From positions 62,001 to 126,000 of the forward strand of contig NZ_JPXI01000040.1 in assembly GCF_000740675.1 (NCBI RefSeq): a DNA stretch of 64,000 nucleotides, read 5' to 3'. Position 1 is the first letter of the stretch. Every line of letters begins with the position of its first letter. This DNA comes from Massilia sp. BSC265 (lineage in GTDB: Bacteria; Pseudomonadota; Gammaproteobacteria; Burkholderiales; Burkholderiaceae_D). Shown in pieces: positions 43,736 through 53,607 of the stretch. The notes under the pieces were generated by a model, which was not told the origin of the DNA, made no database searches, and saw only the letters and a program-made list of their open reading frames with translations. A program made the position numbers and the translations under genes.

Positions 43736-44546
43736 TACTTCGACCCCATCCGCCGGCAAGCCGACTTTTTCCATCGTCACCTGCACCTGGAACAGTGCCG
43801 CGACCCTGGCCGATACCCTGGCCTCGGTCCAGGGCCAGACTTGCCAGGACTACGAGCACATCTTCGTCGATGGCGGTTCCACCGACGGTACCCTCGACAT
43901 GATCGCGGCGTATATGCACGACAAGCCGGGTAACAAGCGGGTGCTGCGCGACGTCGGCGGGGGCATCAGCCGCGCGATGAACCAGGGCATCGAAGCGGCC
44001 CGTGGCGAATACATCGCCCACCTGCATTCCGACGATTACTACAACGGTCCGGACGTGCTGGCCACCGTCAAGCGTGCCTTTGAGCAGGCACAGGCGGCCG
44101 GGAAGCCGGTGGACTGGGTATATGGAAACATCCAGGTCCTGAAGGACGGCAAGATGGTGCCGCCGTACGCGATGCCGGCCTTCTCCTACCGCTCCTTCGT
44201 GGCTGGCCGCAGCTCGATCCCGCACCCGGCCGTGTTCGTCCGCAAGTCGGCCTTCGAGCGCGTCGGGACCTTCGACGAAAAGCTGAAATACGCAATGGAC
44301 ATCGACCTGTGGCTGCGCCTGGGGGCGGTGTCGCGCCCGGCCATGATCGACCAGCCCCTGACTGTATTCCGCGACCATGCGGGCAGCGTGTCCTCGGCCA
44401 ACCGGCTGAAAGCGCGCAAGGAGGAATTCAGTGTGCGCAGGCGCCACATGGACAAGGCGCCGCTCGCCTTCGGTATTTATTGCCTGCGCTACCTGAAACG
44501 GGTGCGCGAACTGCAGGCCGAGGCGCGCGCGGTCGCTGTGCAATGA
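43725..44546 (+). CDS. Glycosyltransferase family 2 protein
   Basis: 273 aa GT-A fold enzyme. The donor-binding start FSIVTCTWNSAATLADTLAS, the FVDGGSTDGT motif and the metal-binding DxD-like SDDYY are present; the C-terminal part resembles WcaA-type colanic acid transferases (KYAMDIDLWLRLG). The start overlaps the end of the preceding glycosyltransferase by 11 bases. Probably adds one residue of the repeat unit on the cytoplasmic side. Confidence 0.9.
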   Translation: MLNNTSTPSAGKPTFSIVTCTWNSAATLADTLASVQGQTCQDYEHIFVDGGSTDGTLDMIAAYMHDKPGNKRVLRDVGGGISRAMNQGIEAARGEYIAHLHSDDYYNGPDVLATVKRAFEQAQAAGKPVDWVYGNIQVLKDGKMVPPYAMPAFSYRSFVAGRSSIPHPAVFVRKSAFERVGTFDEKLKYAMDIDLWLRLGAVSRPAMIDQPLTVFRDHAGSVSSANRLKARKEEFSVRRRHMDKAPLAFGIYCLRYLKRVRELQAEARAVAVQ

Positions 44547-44833
44547 GGCGCCGATGGTTTTCTGACAGCTTTGCCGTTTTTTCTTTCCAGGCGGTTTACG
44601 ACCGTTAGAAGCCTGCAAATATTGTTCGGTAAAAGTTGAAATTCTGTCGTGGGATTTCTGCAAAGCAAGCAAAAAATCTGTAATTTCTTTGGAGAATTTG
44701 CCTGTGCTCAACTTACTTTGGGGTAGCATAACTGCTGTCAAGTAAGTGTTTCTGAAGCGCAGCAATCGTTCTCAAGCCCGCCGGCGACGCCGGTCTGGCG
44801 CATGGATTTCAAGATTTTTTTCGGAGTACCCAC

Positions 44834-47068
44834 ATGCAATTTCAACGGAAGAGCCTGGTCCTGGCGGCTGCTGTCGCCTCGCTGTTCGCGAGCGTCTCCG
44901 CGCGTGCCGACTGGGTCCAGTCGACCGATCCCCTGGTCGTTCAGGCCAAGCCTGAAATGAACTCGGTGCAGGCACAGAACCCTCCCGGTTTCACCTGGGC
45001 CCGCCACGGCACCGGTCCGGCCAGCTACGAAGTCGAGATCACGCCGGTGGGCGGTACGCCGACCCGCGCGGTGGTCGACCGCAACTGGTACCTGCCGACC
45101 AAGGCTTTCGCCCTCGGCAACTACACCTGGCGCGTGCGCCCGGTGGGCACCAACGACTGGTCGACCGCGCGCACCTTCTCGATCACCAGCAAATCGACCA
45201 AGTTCGAAGTGCCGGACAACGCTACGCTGCGCAGCCGCATCCTGTCGAAGGCCCGCCCGCGTTCGCTCCCAGGCTCGGTGACGCCGTTCTCGACCTGGAA
45301 CTATGCCAAGCGCACCACGCTCGAACCCTACCTGAGCCGCCTGGGGAACGAAGTCAAAGCGCAAGTCACCGCCGTGCCGACGCTGTCGGATTCGCGCTGG
45401 ACCATCGTCATCAGCTCGCCGCTGACCGCCGCCATGGCCTCCCAGCAGACCGATGTGCGCCAGCGCATCAACGAAGCGACCCGCCAGATGGAAGCGGCGG
45501 CGCTGATGTACAAGCTCAGGGGCGAGAGCGTCTACCTGACCGAAGCCCTGCGCCGCGGCGACGAGCTGGCCGCGCTGAATCCCTCGGGGCCGACCAGCTA
45601 CGTCAACCAGGACCAGGCAACCCGCCAGATCGCCTGGGGCCTGGCCAAGACCATCGACCTGTTGGGCAGCGCGCTGGACGGCACCCGCAAGGCCCGTTGG
45701 CTCGGTTCGATCAAGATCCGCACCACTGAAATCTACAACAACCTGGCCGGCGACAATGGCCGCCTCGACCAGTACCCGTTCGACTCGCACGGCAACACCA
45801 GCATGGTGTTCCTGGTGCTGATCTCGACCCTGACCCTGGGCGACATCCCGGAAGCCGAGAAGTGGTTCGATTTCTCCTTCCGTGCCTATGCCCTGAGCCC
45901 GAACCCATGGAGCGGCCCGGAAGGCGGCTACGCCAACGGCACCGCCTACGCCGAATACGCGGCCGGCTACCTGCTGGCCCTGTGGGACCCGCTGACCCAT
46001 GCGAGCGGCGTGAACTTCTTCGGCAAGCCCTGGACCCTCGGCTTCCTCGACTTCGCGATGGAATTCACTCCGCCGGGCGCGCGCACCCACGCCTTCGGCG
46101 ACGCTTCCGAGACCAAGCCGGACCCGCGCGTGTTCCGCGCCTTCGCCACCCGCATGTGGTCGCCGCGCGCCGCCTGGTACGTGAAGAACACCACCGGCAT
46201 GGAAGACGCGATGTCGCTGCTGCAGGCCGAATACCCGCTGCCGGTGACCTACACCACCTTCCAGGAAGCGCCGCAGAACTCGGCCTACTACCCGAGCATC
46301 GGCTGGGTCGCGATGCACAGCGACCTGGGCTCGACCTCGCGCACCTCGACCTTCTTCAAGTCCAGCCCCTACGGCTCGTTCAACCACAGCCACGGCGACC
46401 AGAACGGCCTGCTGCTGTCGATCGCCGGCCAGCCGATGCTGGTCAAGGCAGGCTGGTACGATTGGTACGGCTCGCCGTACTGGACCGACTGGTACCACCA
46501 GACCCGCTCGCAGAACGCCATCACCTTCGACGGCGGCAAGGGCCAGATGGTGACCGGCTACCGCGAGCAACTGCAGCGCAACGGCAGGATCACCGCCTTC
46601 ACCGCGCAGCCGAGCTACGACTATGCCGAAGGCGACGCCACCCCGTCGTATGGCGGCCAGCTGACCATGGCCAAGCGCCAGGTCTGGCACCTGCGCAATG
46701 CCGGCAATGCCATCCTGGTGCGCGACCGCCTGGCCAGCACCGTGGCCCGCACCTACGAGTGGAACATGCACACCAACTCGATCATGACCATCGAGAACGG
46801 CCAGAACGTCAAGGTGGTGACCGGCACCCAGTCGCTGTGCGTGCGTTCGTTGCACGGCAACGCCAGCTTCGCCAAATGGATCGGCCCGGGCGCCAAGGCC
46901 AACGTGATCGAAGACCACGGCGCCTTCTACCTGAAGGCCGAGGCCAACGCCACGGCCGAGTACCTGGTGCTGCTCGACCCGGGCTGCAAGAAGCCGGCCG
47001 TGAACATCTCGACCTCGGGTTCGGTGCGCACCGTGACCGTGGGCGGCCAGTCGGTGACCATCAACTAA
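44834..47068 (+). CDS. Secreted heparinase II/III-like polysaccharide lyase with DUF4962
   Basis: 744 aa with a signal peptide (LAAAVASLFASVSARA). The N-terminal region (about 30-120) is a fibronectin-like/DUF4962 segment (PPGFTWARHG), followed by a helical toroid (about 150-480) and a beta-sandwich heparinase II/III domain (about 490-740) containing FNHSHGDQNGLLLSIAGQP and WYHQTRSQNAITFDGG, the family's active-site blocks. It probably cleaves the cluster's own polysaccharide in the periplasm, for turnover or release. A 287-bp AT-rich spacer upstream implies its own promoter, and a strong terminator follows. Confidence 0.88.
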   Translation: MQFQRKSLVLAAAVASLFASVSARADWVQSTDPLVVQAKPEMNSVQAQNPPGFTWARHGTGPASYEVEITPVGGTPTRAVVDRNWYLPTKAFALGNYTWRVRPVGTNDWSTARTFSITSKSTKFEVPDNATLRSRILSKARPRSLPGSVTPFSTWNYAKRTTLEPYLSRLGNEVKAQVTAVPTLSDSRWTIVISSPLTAAMASQQTDVRQRINEATRQMEAAALMYKLRGESVYLTEALRRGDELAALNPSGPTSYVNQDQATRQIAWGLAKTIDLLGSALDGTRKARWLGSIKIRTTEIYNNLAGDNGRLDQYPFDSHGNTSMVFLVLISTLTLGDIPEAEKWFDFSFRAYALSPNPWSGPEGGYANGTAYAEYAAGYLLALWDPLTHASGVNFFGKPWTLGFLDFAMEFTPPGARTHAFGDASETKPDPRVFRAFATRMWSPRAAWYVKNTTGMEDAMSLLQAEYPLPVTYTTFQEAPQNSAYYPSIGWVAMHSDLGSTSRTSTFFKSSPYGSFNHSHGDQNGLLLSIAGQPMLVKAGWYDWYGSPYWTDWYHQTRSQNAITFDGGKGQMVTGYREQLQRNGRITAFTAQPSYDYAEGDATPSYGGQLTMAKRQVWHLRNAGNAILVRDRLASTVARTYEWNMHTNSIMTIENGQNVKVVTGTQSLCVRSLHGNASFAKWIGPGAKANVIEDHGAFYLKAEANATAEYLVLLDPGCKKPAVNISTSGSVRTVTVGGQSVTIN

Positions 47069-47108
47069 CAGAGCGCTGTCCGCTTCACGCAACTGCTAGA
47101 CTCTGGCT

Positions 47109-47142
47109 CCTCGCGGCACGCGCCGCGAGGGGCTTTTTATTT
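47109..47142 (+). terminator. Rho-independent terminator
   Basis: Perfect 9-bp stem CCTCGCGGC/GCCGCGAGG with an ACGC loop, followed by GGCTTTTTATTT. It ends the lyase transcript, so the downstream glycosyltransferases need another promoter. Confidence 0.9.
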
Positions 47143-47154
47143 GCGGAGTCGGCA

Positions 47155-48015
47155 ATGAAGCAGGTGTTCCTGATCTGTGCGCACAAGGACATCGACCAGC
47201 TCAACGCGCTGGTCGCGGCGCTGTGCGACCCCGACTTCACGGTCTACGTCCACCTCGACCGCAAGAGCGCGCTCGACCCCGCCGCATTGCACCCATCGGC
47301 GCGCCAGGTGGCGCCGCGCATCGACGTGCGCTGGGGCGGCTTCTCGCAGGTGAACGCAACCCTGGTGTCGCTGCGCCAGATCCTGCACGAGCAGCCCGAG
47401 TTCGACAAAGTCATCTTCCTGTCGGCCCAGGACTTCCCCCTGCTGCCCAATGCCCTGCTCAAGCGCGAGCTCATGCGCTTGAAAGACCGTGAACTGCTGG
47501 AGACGGCGCCGATCCGTCCGGGCGGCTGGAACGTCGGCTTCCGCTACCAGTTCTTCTACCGGGAAGGAGGAGGGCGGCTGGAACGCCTGGCCTGCGGCCT
47601 GGCCAACCGCGTCCTGCGCGCGAGCGGACGCCGGCGCAGCATGCCGGACGGTTTCGTGCCGCACGGCGGTTCCTCGTGGTGGGCACTGTCGCGCGACTGT
47701 CTGGCCGAGGTGCTGCGCCTCGCCGACGCCTACCCGCGCCTGATGCGCTTCATGCGCACCGTCCAGTGTCCGGACGAGATGCTGTTCCAGACCCTGGTGA
47801 TGCATTCCCGCTTTGCCGGCCGGGTGCTGTCGGATAACTTCCGTTACGTGCAATGGCCCGAGCAGGGCGCGCGCAACCCCAAGGTGCTCGATGCCGGCGA
47901 CTTCGAGCGCATCCGCGCCTCGAACGCCCACTTCTGCCGCAAGCTGGACAGCCAGGCCAGCGCCGGGCTGCTGCCGGTGCTGGTGCAGTGGAAGGAGAGC
48001 CGGGCAGCTGCCTGA
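47155..48015 (+). CDS. Core-2/I-branching-type beta-1,6-N-acetylglucosaminyltransferase family (GT14)
   Basis: 286 aa. The start QVFLICAHKDIDQLNALVAAL, the VHLDRKS motif, FLSAQDFPLLP and HGGSSWWALSRDCL are diagnostic of the GT14 family, rare among bacterial polysaccharide clusters but known in some. It may transfer GlcNAc or xylose as a side branch. It lies just behind a terminator, with a start at 47155 preceded by GCGGAG. Confidence 0.86.
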   Translation: MKQVFLICAHKDIDQLNALVAALCDPDFTVYVHLDRKSALDPAALHPSARQVAPRIDVRWGGFSQVNATLVSLRQILHEQPEFDKVIFLSAQDFPLLPNALLKRELMRLKDRELLETAPIRPGGWNVGFRYQFFYREGGGRLERLACGLANRVLRASGRRRSMPDGFVPHGGSSWWALSRDCLAEVLRLADAYPRLMRFMRTVQCPDEMLFQTLVMHSRFAGRVLSDNFRYVQWPEQGARNPKVLDAGDFERIRASNAHFCRKLDSQASAGLLPVLVQWKESRAAA

Positions 48016-48120
48016 GCATCTGCCGCGCGTGTCCTGGCGCACATATCGATACCATTCCTGAAACGTGCGCGCTTGCGGCCGCGCTAGAATCGGCGGGTCC
48101 GTCCTATCGATACTGGCCTC

Positions 48121-49338
48121 ATGCGCAAGCCCCTGTCCATTGCCTTCATCGTTCGTGATCCCTTGCCGCCGCTGCGTGCCGACGTCGCGACCCTGTTCGG
48201 CGCCGAGATGCCGCGCTACGGCGTGAATACCGAACTGGTCGGCCAGTCCGGCAGCGAAGCCGGCGCCCCCTGGCCGGCCGGGGGCATGCACACGGTGGGC
48301 AGCCTGAAGTCGCGCTTTGCCGCCGTCATGTCGCCGCTCTGGGACCTGCGCGGCCTGCTGCGCGCAAGGCGGCGCGGGCGGCCCGACTGCATCCAGGTGC
48401 GCGACAAGATCGCCTCCGGCCTGCTCGGGCGCATCGCCGCCTTCGTGCTGCGCGTCCCCTTTGTTTACTGGATGTCCTTCCCGATCGTCGAAGGCTTTGA
48501 GGTGCGGCGCGACGAGATCGGCAGCCGCGGGAAAGGACTCACGTGGCTCGGCCACGCCCTGCGCGCCTGGGCCTCGCGCATCGTCATCTACCGCCTGGTG
48601 CTGCCGGGCGCCCACCACATCTTCGTGCAGAGCGAGGCCATGGCCGACTGGATGGCCGCCAAGGGTTTCGAGCGGGCGCGCATGACCGCCGTGCCGATGG
48701 GCGTCGATGCCACGCTGTTCGACCGCAACAGCGTCGAGCCGGTCGACGATCCCCGCCTGATCGGGCGCCGCGTCGTCCTCTACCTGGGCCGCATCGCCCA
48801 GGCGCGCCGCTCCGACTTCCTGCTCGACGTGGCCGAGCAGCTCAAGGATGACTTCCCCGACCTGCTGCTGGTGATTGCCGGCGACGCCGCCTCCAATGAC
48901 GAAATGGACTGGATGCGCGCCGAGATCGCGAAACGGGGCATCGGGGAGCACGTGCTGCTCACCGGCTGGCTGCCCCAGCGCACCGCGCTCGGCTATGCGG
49001 TGCGCGCCGAGGTCGGATTGTCGCCGATCCCGCGCGGCACGCTATTCGACGTTTCCTCGCCGACCAAGCTGGTCGAATACCTGGCGCTGGGCATCCCCAG
49101 CGTGGCCAACGACATCCCGGACCAGCAACTGGTCATCGACGAGAGCAGGGCAGGGCTGTGCGCGCCCATGGAGGCGGCACCTTTCGCTGCGGCCGTGCGG
49201 CGCCTGTTGCAGGACAAGGAGCTCGCCGCAGAGTTGGGGAAACGTGGCCCAGCGTACGTAAGAAGCCACCGGACCTATGCTATTCTGGGTCGCATTGTTG
49301 CAGAAACGTACACGAAAATCCTGCCGCGACGAGGGTGA
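48121..49338 (+). CDS. Glycosyltransferase family 4 protein
   Basis: 405 aa GT-B enzyme. The C-terminal domain contains VVLYLGRIAQARRSDFLLDVA and the acceptor/donor motif SPIPRGTLFDVSSPTKLVEYLALGIP, typical of GT4 transferases resembling those for lipid-linked saccharides. The N-terminal half carries a basic amphipathic stretch that could bind the membrane. No strong ribosome binding site precedes the ATG at 48121, so translation may be modest. Sugar unknown. Confidence 0.85.
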   Translation: MRKPLSIAFIVRDPLPPLRADVATLFGAEMPRYGVNTELVGQSGSEAGAPWPAGGMHTVGSLKSRFAAVMSPLWDLRGLLRARRRGRPDCIQVRDKIASGLLGRIAAFVLRVPFVYWMSFPIVEGFEVRRDEIGSRGKGLTWLGHALRAWASRIVIYRLVLPGAHHIFVQSEAMADWMAAKGFERARMTAVPMGVDATLFDRNSVEPVDDPRLIGRRVVLYLGRIAQARRSDFLLDVAEQLKDDFPDLLLVIAGDAASNDEMDWMRAEIAKRGIGEHVLLTGWLPQRTALGYAVRAEVGLSPIPRGTLFDVSSPTKLVEYLALGIPSVANDIPDQQLVIDESRAGLCAPMEAAPFAAAVRRLLQDKELAAELGKRGPAYVRSHRTYAILGRIVAETYTKILPRRG

Positions 49339-49464
49339 AAAAGCAACATCTTGATCCGTCGGGCATCGTATTGTGCGCGACCGGGAGTAAACACTGTTGT
49401 ACTATCCAAAACAATTTCTAATTTGCAAACCCGTTTGGAAGCACCTGAAGGAAAGGCAAATGGC

Positions 49465-50577
49465 ATGAACCGGGCATCGGCACCAGCAGCGCCAGCGGCG
49501 ACCCATGCGTCGCCGAAGGTGCTCATGCTGGGGACCGAGCCTGGCGGACGGGGCGGTGTCGCCACCGTGGTCTCGCTGCTGCGCCAGAACGGGCTGTTCG
49601 AGCGCGAAGGCGTCTGCTACGTCCCGACGCATGCCGAAGGCAGCCGTGCGGCCAAGGTCGGCGCCGCCTTCAAGGGCTTGCTGCGCACCCTGGCCTGCCT
49701 GGCGCGCCGCCCGGAAGTCGTGCATGCGCACGCGGCCTCGAACGGCAGTTTCGTGCGCAAGTCGGTGCTGCTGGCCCTGTCGCGCGCCAGCGGCGCCAAG
49801 ACCGTTTTCCACCTGCACGGCGCCTGCTTCGACAGTTTCATCGAACGCTCGAGTCCGCTCATGCGGCGCTGGATCCGCCACACGCTGGAAAAGAGCTCGG
49901 TCGTCATCGCGCTCTCCAGCCGCTGGGCCGGCTACCTGCAGGGTTTCGCCCCGCGCGCGAACATCGTCGTGATCCCGAATTCGGTACCGCTGCCGCCGCG
50001 GACAGGGGCTGGGAGCGAGCCGGGCCGCATCCTCTTCCTGGGCCAGGTCGAGCCGCGCAAGGGTATCTACGAATTGCTCGAAGCGCTCGCGCTGCTGCGC
50101 GAACGTTTTCCGTACGTACATCTGGCGATCGGCGGCCAAGGCGAGCTGGATCGGGTACAGCGCCGCGCGTCCGAGTTGGGCGTGGCCGACCGCATCACCG
50201 AGCTGGGCTGGGTCACCGCCCGGCGCAAGGCGGAAGAGCTGGCGCGTGCGTCGATCTTCTGCCTGCCGTCGCATGCCGAAGGCTTGCCGATGGCGCTGCT
50301 CGAGGCGATGGCGGCCGGCAAGGCGGTGGTCAGCACCGGCGTCGGCGGTATCCCGGACGCGCTGCGCGACGGTGACAACGGGCTGATGGTCGAGCCCGGC
50401 AACGTGGCATCGCTGGCGGACGCCCTCGGCAGGCTGCTCGGCGACGAGGCAGAGCGTGAGCGCCTGGGTGCGCGCGCCCGCGCCACCATCGAGCAGGAAT
50501 TCGAGTCCGGCGTCGTGATCGGACAAATATCAGCGGTGTATCAACAACTGCGGCAACAGCGGCATCAGCGCAGCTGA
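49465..50577 (+). CDS. Glycosyltransferase family 4 protein
   Basis: 370 aa GT-B enzyme with EPGGRGGVATVVSLLRQ near the N-terminus and RILFLGQVEPRKGIYELLEAL plus the E-x7-E motif SHAEGLPMALLEAMAAGKAVV in the C-terminal domain. The ATG at 49465 after AAGGAAAGG is preferred to an open extension upstream that lacks homology. It closes one base before the next open frame and is probably co-transcribed with the heparinase-type gene. Confidence 0.87.
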   Translation: MNRASAPAAPAATHASPKVLMLGTEPGGRGGVATVVSLLRQNGLFEREGVCYVPTHAEGSRAAKVGAAFKGLLRTLACLARRPEVVHAHAASNGSFVRKSVLLALSRASGAKTVFHLHGACFDSFIERSSPLMRRWIRHTLEKSSVVIALSSRWAGYLQGFAPRANIVVIPNSVPLPPRTGAGSEPGRILFLGQVEPRKGIYELLEALALLRERFPYVHLAIGGQGELDRVQRRASELGVADRITELGWVTARRKAEELARASIFCLPSHAEGLPMALLEAMAAGKAVVSTGVGGIPDALRDGDNGLMVEPGNVASLADALGRLLGDEAERERLGARARATIEQEFESGVVIGQISAVYQQLRQQRHQRS

Positions 50578-50619
50578 GTGAAAGACATCGCGGCAACTTC
50601 GCAAAGCGAGGGGAGAGCT

Positions 50620-52596
50620 ATGAACGCAACAGGAAGCTTGGGATGGCTGGTGAACCGGCTGCGCTGCATGTCGGTTGCCGAAGTGGGCTACCGTGTCCGC
50701 CAGGCGGCGGCCACCAGGATGGGCCGACGCATGGCCGGCCGCACGGCGCCGGCGCCGCTGCCGCGTGCACGTACGCTGCCCGTGCAGGGCGCTCCTACGC
50801 TGGACGCCGCCGAGATCGAGGCCTTGCTGCTCGATGCCGACCGCATCTGCGCCGGCCACGTGGTCCTGTTTGCCGAACGCCGCTTCGACGTCGGCGTGCC
50901 CACCGCCTGGAACCGCGACCCCGAGACCGGCGTCGTCGGTCCGGCGATCTATGCCGGCGACATCCCGATCACCAACCGCGAGCTGGTCGGCGACATCAAG
51001 CACGTGTGGGAACTGAACCGCCACCTGCACCTGGTGCGCCTGGCGCAAGCCTGGGTGCTGAGCCGCGAGGTGCGCTGGCTGCATGCGCTCGCGCAGCAGC
51101 TGCGCAGCTGGCTCGACCAATGCCCGCCGCTCACCGGTCCCAACTGGACCAGCTCGCTGGAGCTCGGCATCCGCCTGATCAACTGGAGCCTCGTATGGCA
51201 GCTGGTGGGCGGCGAGAAGAGTTCCTTGTTCGAAGGCGAATCGGGCCAGAAGCTGCGCGAGGACTGGCAGGGCAGCATCCACGCCCACTGCCGCAGCATC
51301 GCGCGCCACCTGTCGCGCCACTCCTCGGCCAACAACCACCTGATCGGCGAGCTGGCCGGTCTGTACGTCGGCGCCAGCACCTGGCCGTGCTGGAAAGAGT
51401 CCGCCGGCTGGCTGGAGCAGGCGCGCCGCGAGCTCGAGCATGAGGCGGTGGTCCAGTTCTCGCGTGACGGCGTCAACCGGGAGCAGGCCTTTGCCTACCA
51501 TATCTTCTCGAGCGAATTCCTGTTCGTGGCCGGCCTGATGGGCCAGGCCTGCGGCCAGCCTTTCCCGCGCCCGTACTGGGCCTCGCTGCAGCGTGCGCTG
51601 CGCTTCCTGCGCTCGGTGCGCGACGCCGGCGGCAACCTGCCGGCAGTGGGCGACGCCGACGATGGCTGCGTGTTCCGCCTCGATGCCTCGGGCATGGACC
51701 GCGCCGCCCAGCTGCTGGCTTTGGGCGACATCGTCTTCGGCGCAGGTGGGGACAGATTCGCGGACAACCATCCGGGCGTGCGCTGGCTGCTGCACGCGCT
51801 GCCCGGCCCGCGCCCGGACTGCGACCCGCACGAGGTCGACAGCGGCTGGGCCTTCCCAGACGGCGGCTACCTCCTGTTCGGCAGTCACTTCGGCGAGCAC
51901 CAGGAAATCAAGGGCATGCTCGACTGCGGTCCGCTCGGCTACCTCGGCATCGCTGCCCACGGGCATGCCGACGCGCTTGCGATGACCCTGTCCGTGGCCG
52001 GCGAGGAGTGCCTGATCGATCCCGGCACCTATTCCTACTGGCAGGACCAGAAGTGGCGCGACTATTTCCGCGGCACCTCCGCCCATAACACCGTGCGCAT
52101 CGACGGCCAGGACCAGTCCGTCAGCGGCGGGCGCTTCATGTGGCTGCGCAAGGCGCAGGCCCGCATCGAGCGCATGCCCAGCAGCCCGAACGACTTCGAT
52201 TTCCGCGGCTCGCACGACGGCTATACCCGCCTGTCCGACCCGGTGCGCCACATGCGCAGCGTGCGCTTCGACGGGCCCAGCAATACGCTGGTGGTGCGCG
52301 ACGAAGTCTCGGCGCGCAAGCAGCACAAGGTCGAGCTGTTCTGGCACTTCGCACCGGAGCTCGACGTGCGCCTGACCAGCCATGGCCTGTCGGTGCGCGG
52401 CAAGCGTTTCGTGCTGCAAATGCAGGCCAATGGCGCCGATTTGCAGCTGGAACTGGTGCGCGGCGCCGAAAATCCGCCGCTCGGCTGGTGTTCGCGCACT
52501 TATGAATCGAAGCGTCCCTGCGAGGTACTTCGTATCACGACGGTATCGTCCGCCGTCCCTGTCGAATGCAGGTTTACAATAACGTTCCTGCATTAA
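50620..52596 (+). CDS. Heparinase II/III family protein, no signal peptide
   Basis: 658 aa. The N-terminal helical toroid (about 90-350) has the conserved SANNHLIGELAGLYVGA with the catalytic-site Asn/His, and the C-terminal beta domain contains HGHADALAMTLSVAGEECL (in part) and RGTSAHNTVRIDGQDQS. This is the subgroup often found inside EPS and O-antigen clusters. GAGGGGAGA precedes the ATG at 50620; a GTG at 50578 would add 14 residues. No export signal is visible, so it is either cytoplasmic or exported otherwise; a lyase or a non-catalytic binding role are both possible. Confidence 0.87.
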   Translation: MNATGSLGWLVNRLRCMSVAEVGYRVRQAAATRMGRRMAGRTAPAPLPRARTLPVQGAPTLDAAEIEALLLDADRICAGHVVLFAERRFDVGVPTAWNRDPETGVVGPAIYAGDIPITNRELVGDIKHVWELNRHLHLVRLAQAWVLSREVRWLHALAQQLRSWLDQCPPLTGPNWTSSLELGIRLINWSLVWQLVGGEKSSLFEGESGQKLREDWQGSIHAHCRSIARHLSRHSSANNHLIGELAGLYVGASTWPCWKESAGWLEQARRELEHEAVVQFSRDGVNREQAFAYHIFSSEFLFVAGLMGQACGQPFPRPYWASLQRALRFLRSVRDAGGNLPAVGDADDGCVFRLDASGMDRAAQLLALGDIVFGAGGDRFADNHPGVRWLLHALPGPRPDCDPHEVDSGWAFPDGGYLLFGSHFGEHQEIKGMLDCGPLGYLGIAAHGHADALAMTLSVAGEECLIDPGTYSYWQDQKWRDYFRGTSAHNTVRIDGQDQSVSGGRFMWLRKAQARIERMPSSPNDFDFRGSHDGYTRLSDPVRHMRSVRFDGPSNTLVVRDEVSARKQHKVELFWHFAPELDVRLTSHGLSVRGKRFVLQMQANGADLQLELVRGAENPPLGWCSRTYESKRPCEVLRITTVSSAVPVECRFTITFLH

Positions 52597-52634
52597 CAAA
52601 AAGTTATTATTGGGAAAGTTCCAAAGGAAGCCGC

Positions 52635-53426
52635 ATGAACGCACAGACCACGCAAGCCACGCCGCCCGACGGGGACCGCATCACCCTGATGGGTTGCCAG
52701 GTCGACAACCTGACGATGGAAGAAACGCTGGGGAGGGTCGAGGGCTTCATCGGGTCCGGGCTGCCCCACCAGCACGTGGTGGTCAACGTGGACAAGCTGG
52801 TCAAGGCCAGCCGCGATCCGGAACTGCGGCAGATCATCAACGACTGCGCCCTGGTCAACGTGGACGGCATGCCGGTGGTGTGGGCCTCGCGCCTGCTCGG
52901 CAAGCCGCTCAAGGAGCGGGTCGCCGGCGTCGACCTGTTCGAGGCGCTGATGCGGCGCGCCGGCGAGAAGGGCTGGCGCGTATTCCTGCTGGGCGCGCGC
53001 GAGGAAGTCGTCAGCAAGGTGGCCGAGACCTATACCCGCAAGTACCCGGCGCTCAGGCTGGCGGGCTACCGCAACGGCTACTGGAAGGGCGAGGAAGAAG
53101 AGCGGACGGTCGCGGAACAGATCCGCGCCAGCAATGCCGACCTGCTGTTCGTGGCGATCAGCTCGCCCAAGAAGGAACAATTCCTCGGCAAATACCAGGC
53201 CCATATGCGGATTCCCTTCGCGATGGGCGTCGGCGGCACCTTCGATGTCGCCATCGGCAAGGTGAAGCGGGCGCCGCTGTGGATGCAGAGGTCCGGGCTC
53301 GAATGGTTCTACCGCTTCCTGCAGGAGCCGCGCCGCATGTTCCGGCGCTATTTCATTGAAGACATGGCTTTCATCGGGCTGTTCCTCAAGGAAGCGTTCA
53401 AGGGCAGGCAGGTCAAGCAGGGATAG
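52635..53426 (+). CDS. WecB/TagA/CpsF family glycosyltransferase (GT26)
   Basis: 263 aa. The family core is seen in HVVVNVDKLVKASRD, NVDGMPVVWASRLLG and the C-terminal blocks FVAISSPKKEQFL and MGVGGTFDVAIGKVKRAP. Such enzymes add ManNAcA, ManNAc or glucose to lipid-linked acceptors; the cluster has no UDP-ManNAcA genes, so a hexose or GlcA-type donor is as likely. AAAGGAAG lies ahead of the ATG at 52635. Confidence 0.92.
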   Translation: MNAQTTQATPPDGDRITLMGCQVDNLTMEETLGRVEGFIGSGLPHQHVVVNVDKLVKASRDPELRQIINDCALVNVDGMPVVWASRLLGKPLKERVAGVDLFEALMRRAGEKGWRVFLLGAREEVVSKVAETYTRKYPALRLAGYRNGYWKGEEEERTVAEQIRASNADLLFVAISSPKKEQFLGKYQAHMRIPFAMGVGGTFDVAIGKVKRAPLWMQRSGLEWFYRFLQEPRRMFRRYFIEDMAFIGLFLKEAFKGRQVKQG

Positions 53427-53607
53427 GGTGGCCGTAGAAGCTGCCTGAGCAAGAACACAAGATACTAGCCCCAAGAAAAGACAATGTGGAGACGGCATGG
53501 CACGCGGCCAGCGAGTGCCGTGCGTGGGTTTTCGCCCCGGCAGTGATATGCTACGCCATTGATTGCCACATTATTAATACATTTCATATATCACAGAGAG
53601 AAAGACA

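Noticed and set aside
40883..43786. 967-aa open frame antisense to the flippase and glycosyltransferase genes
   Set aside because: It covers several well-supported forward genes and reads as low-complexity shadow sequence.
44715..44760. Sigma-54 promoter before the secreted lyase
   Set aside because: GG-N10-GC spacing occurs by chance, but neither the -24 nor the -12 block matches.
53501..53520. Sigma-54 promoter before galE
   Set aside because: TGGCACG with GG and GC ten apart is present, but the -12 part reads CAGC instead of TTGC.
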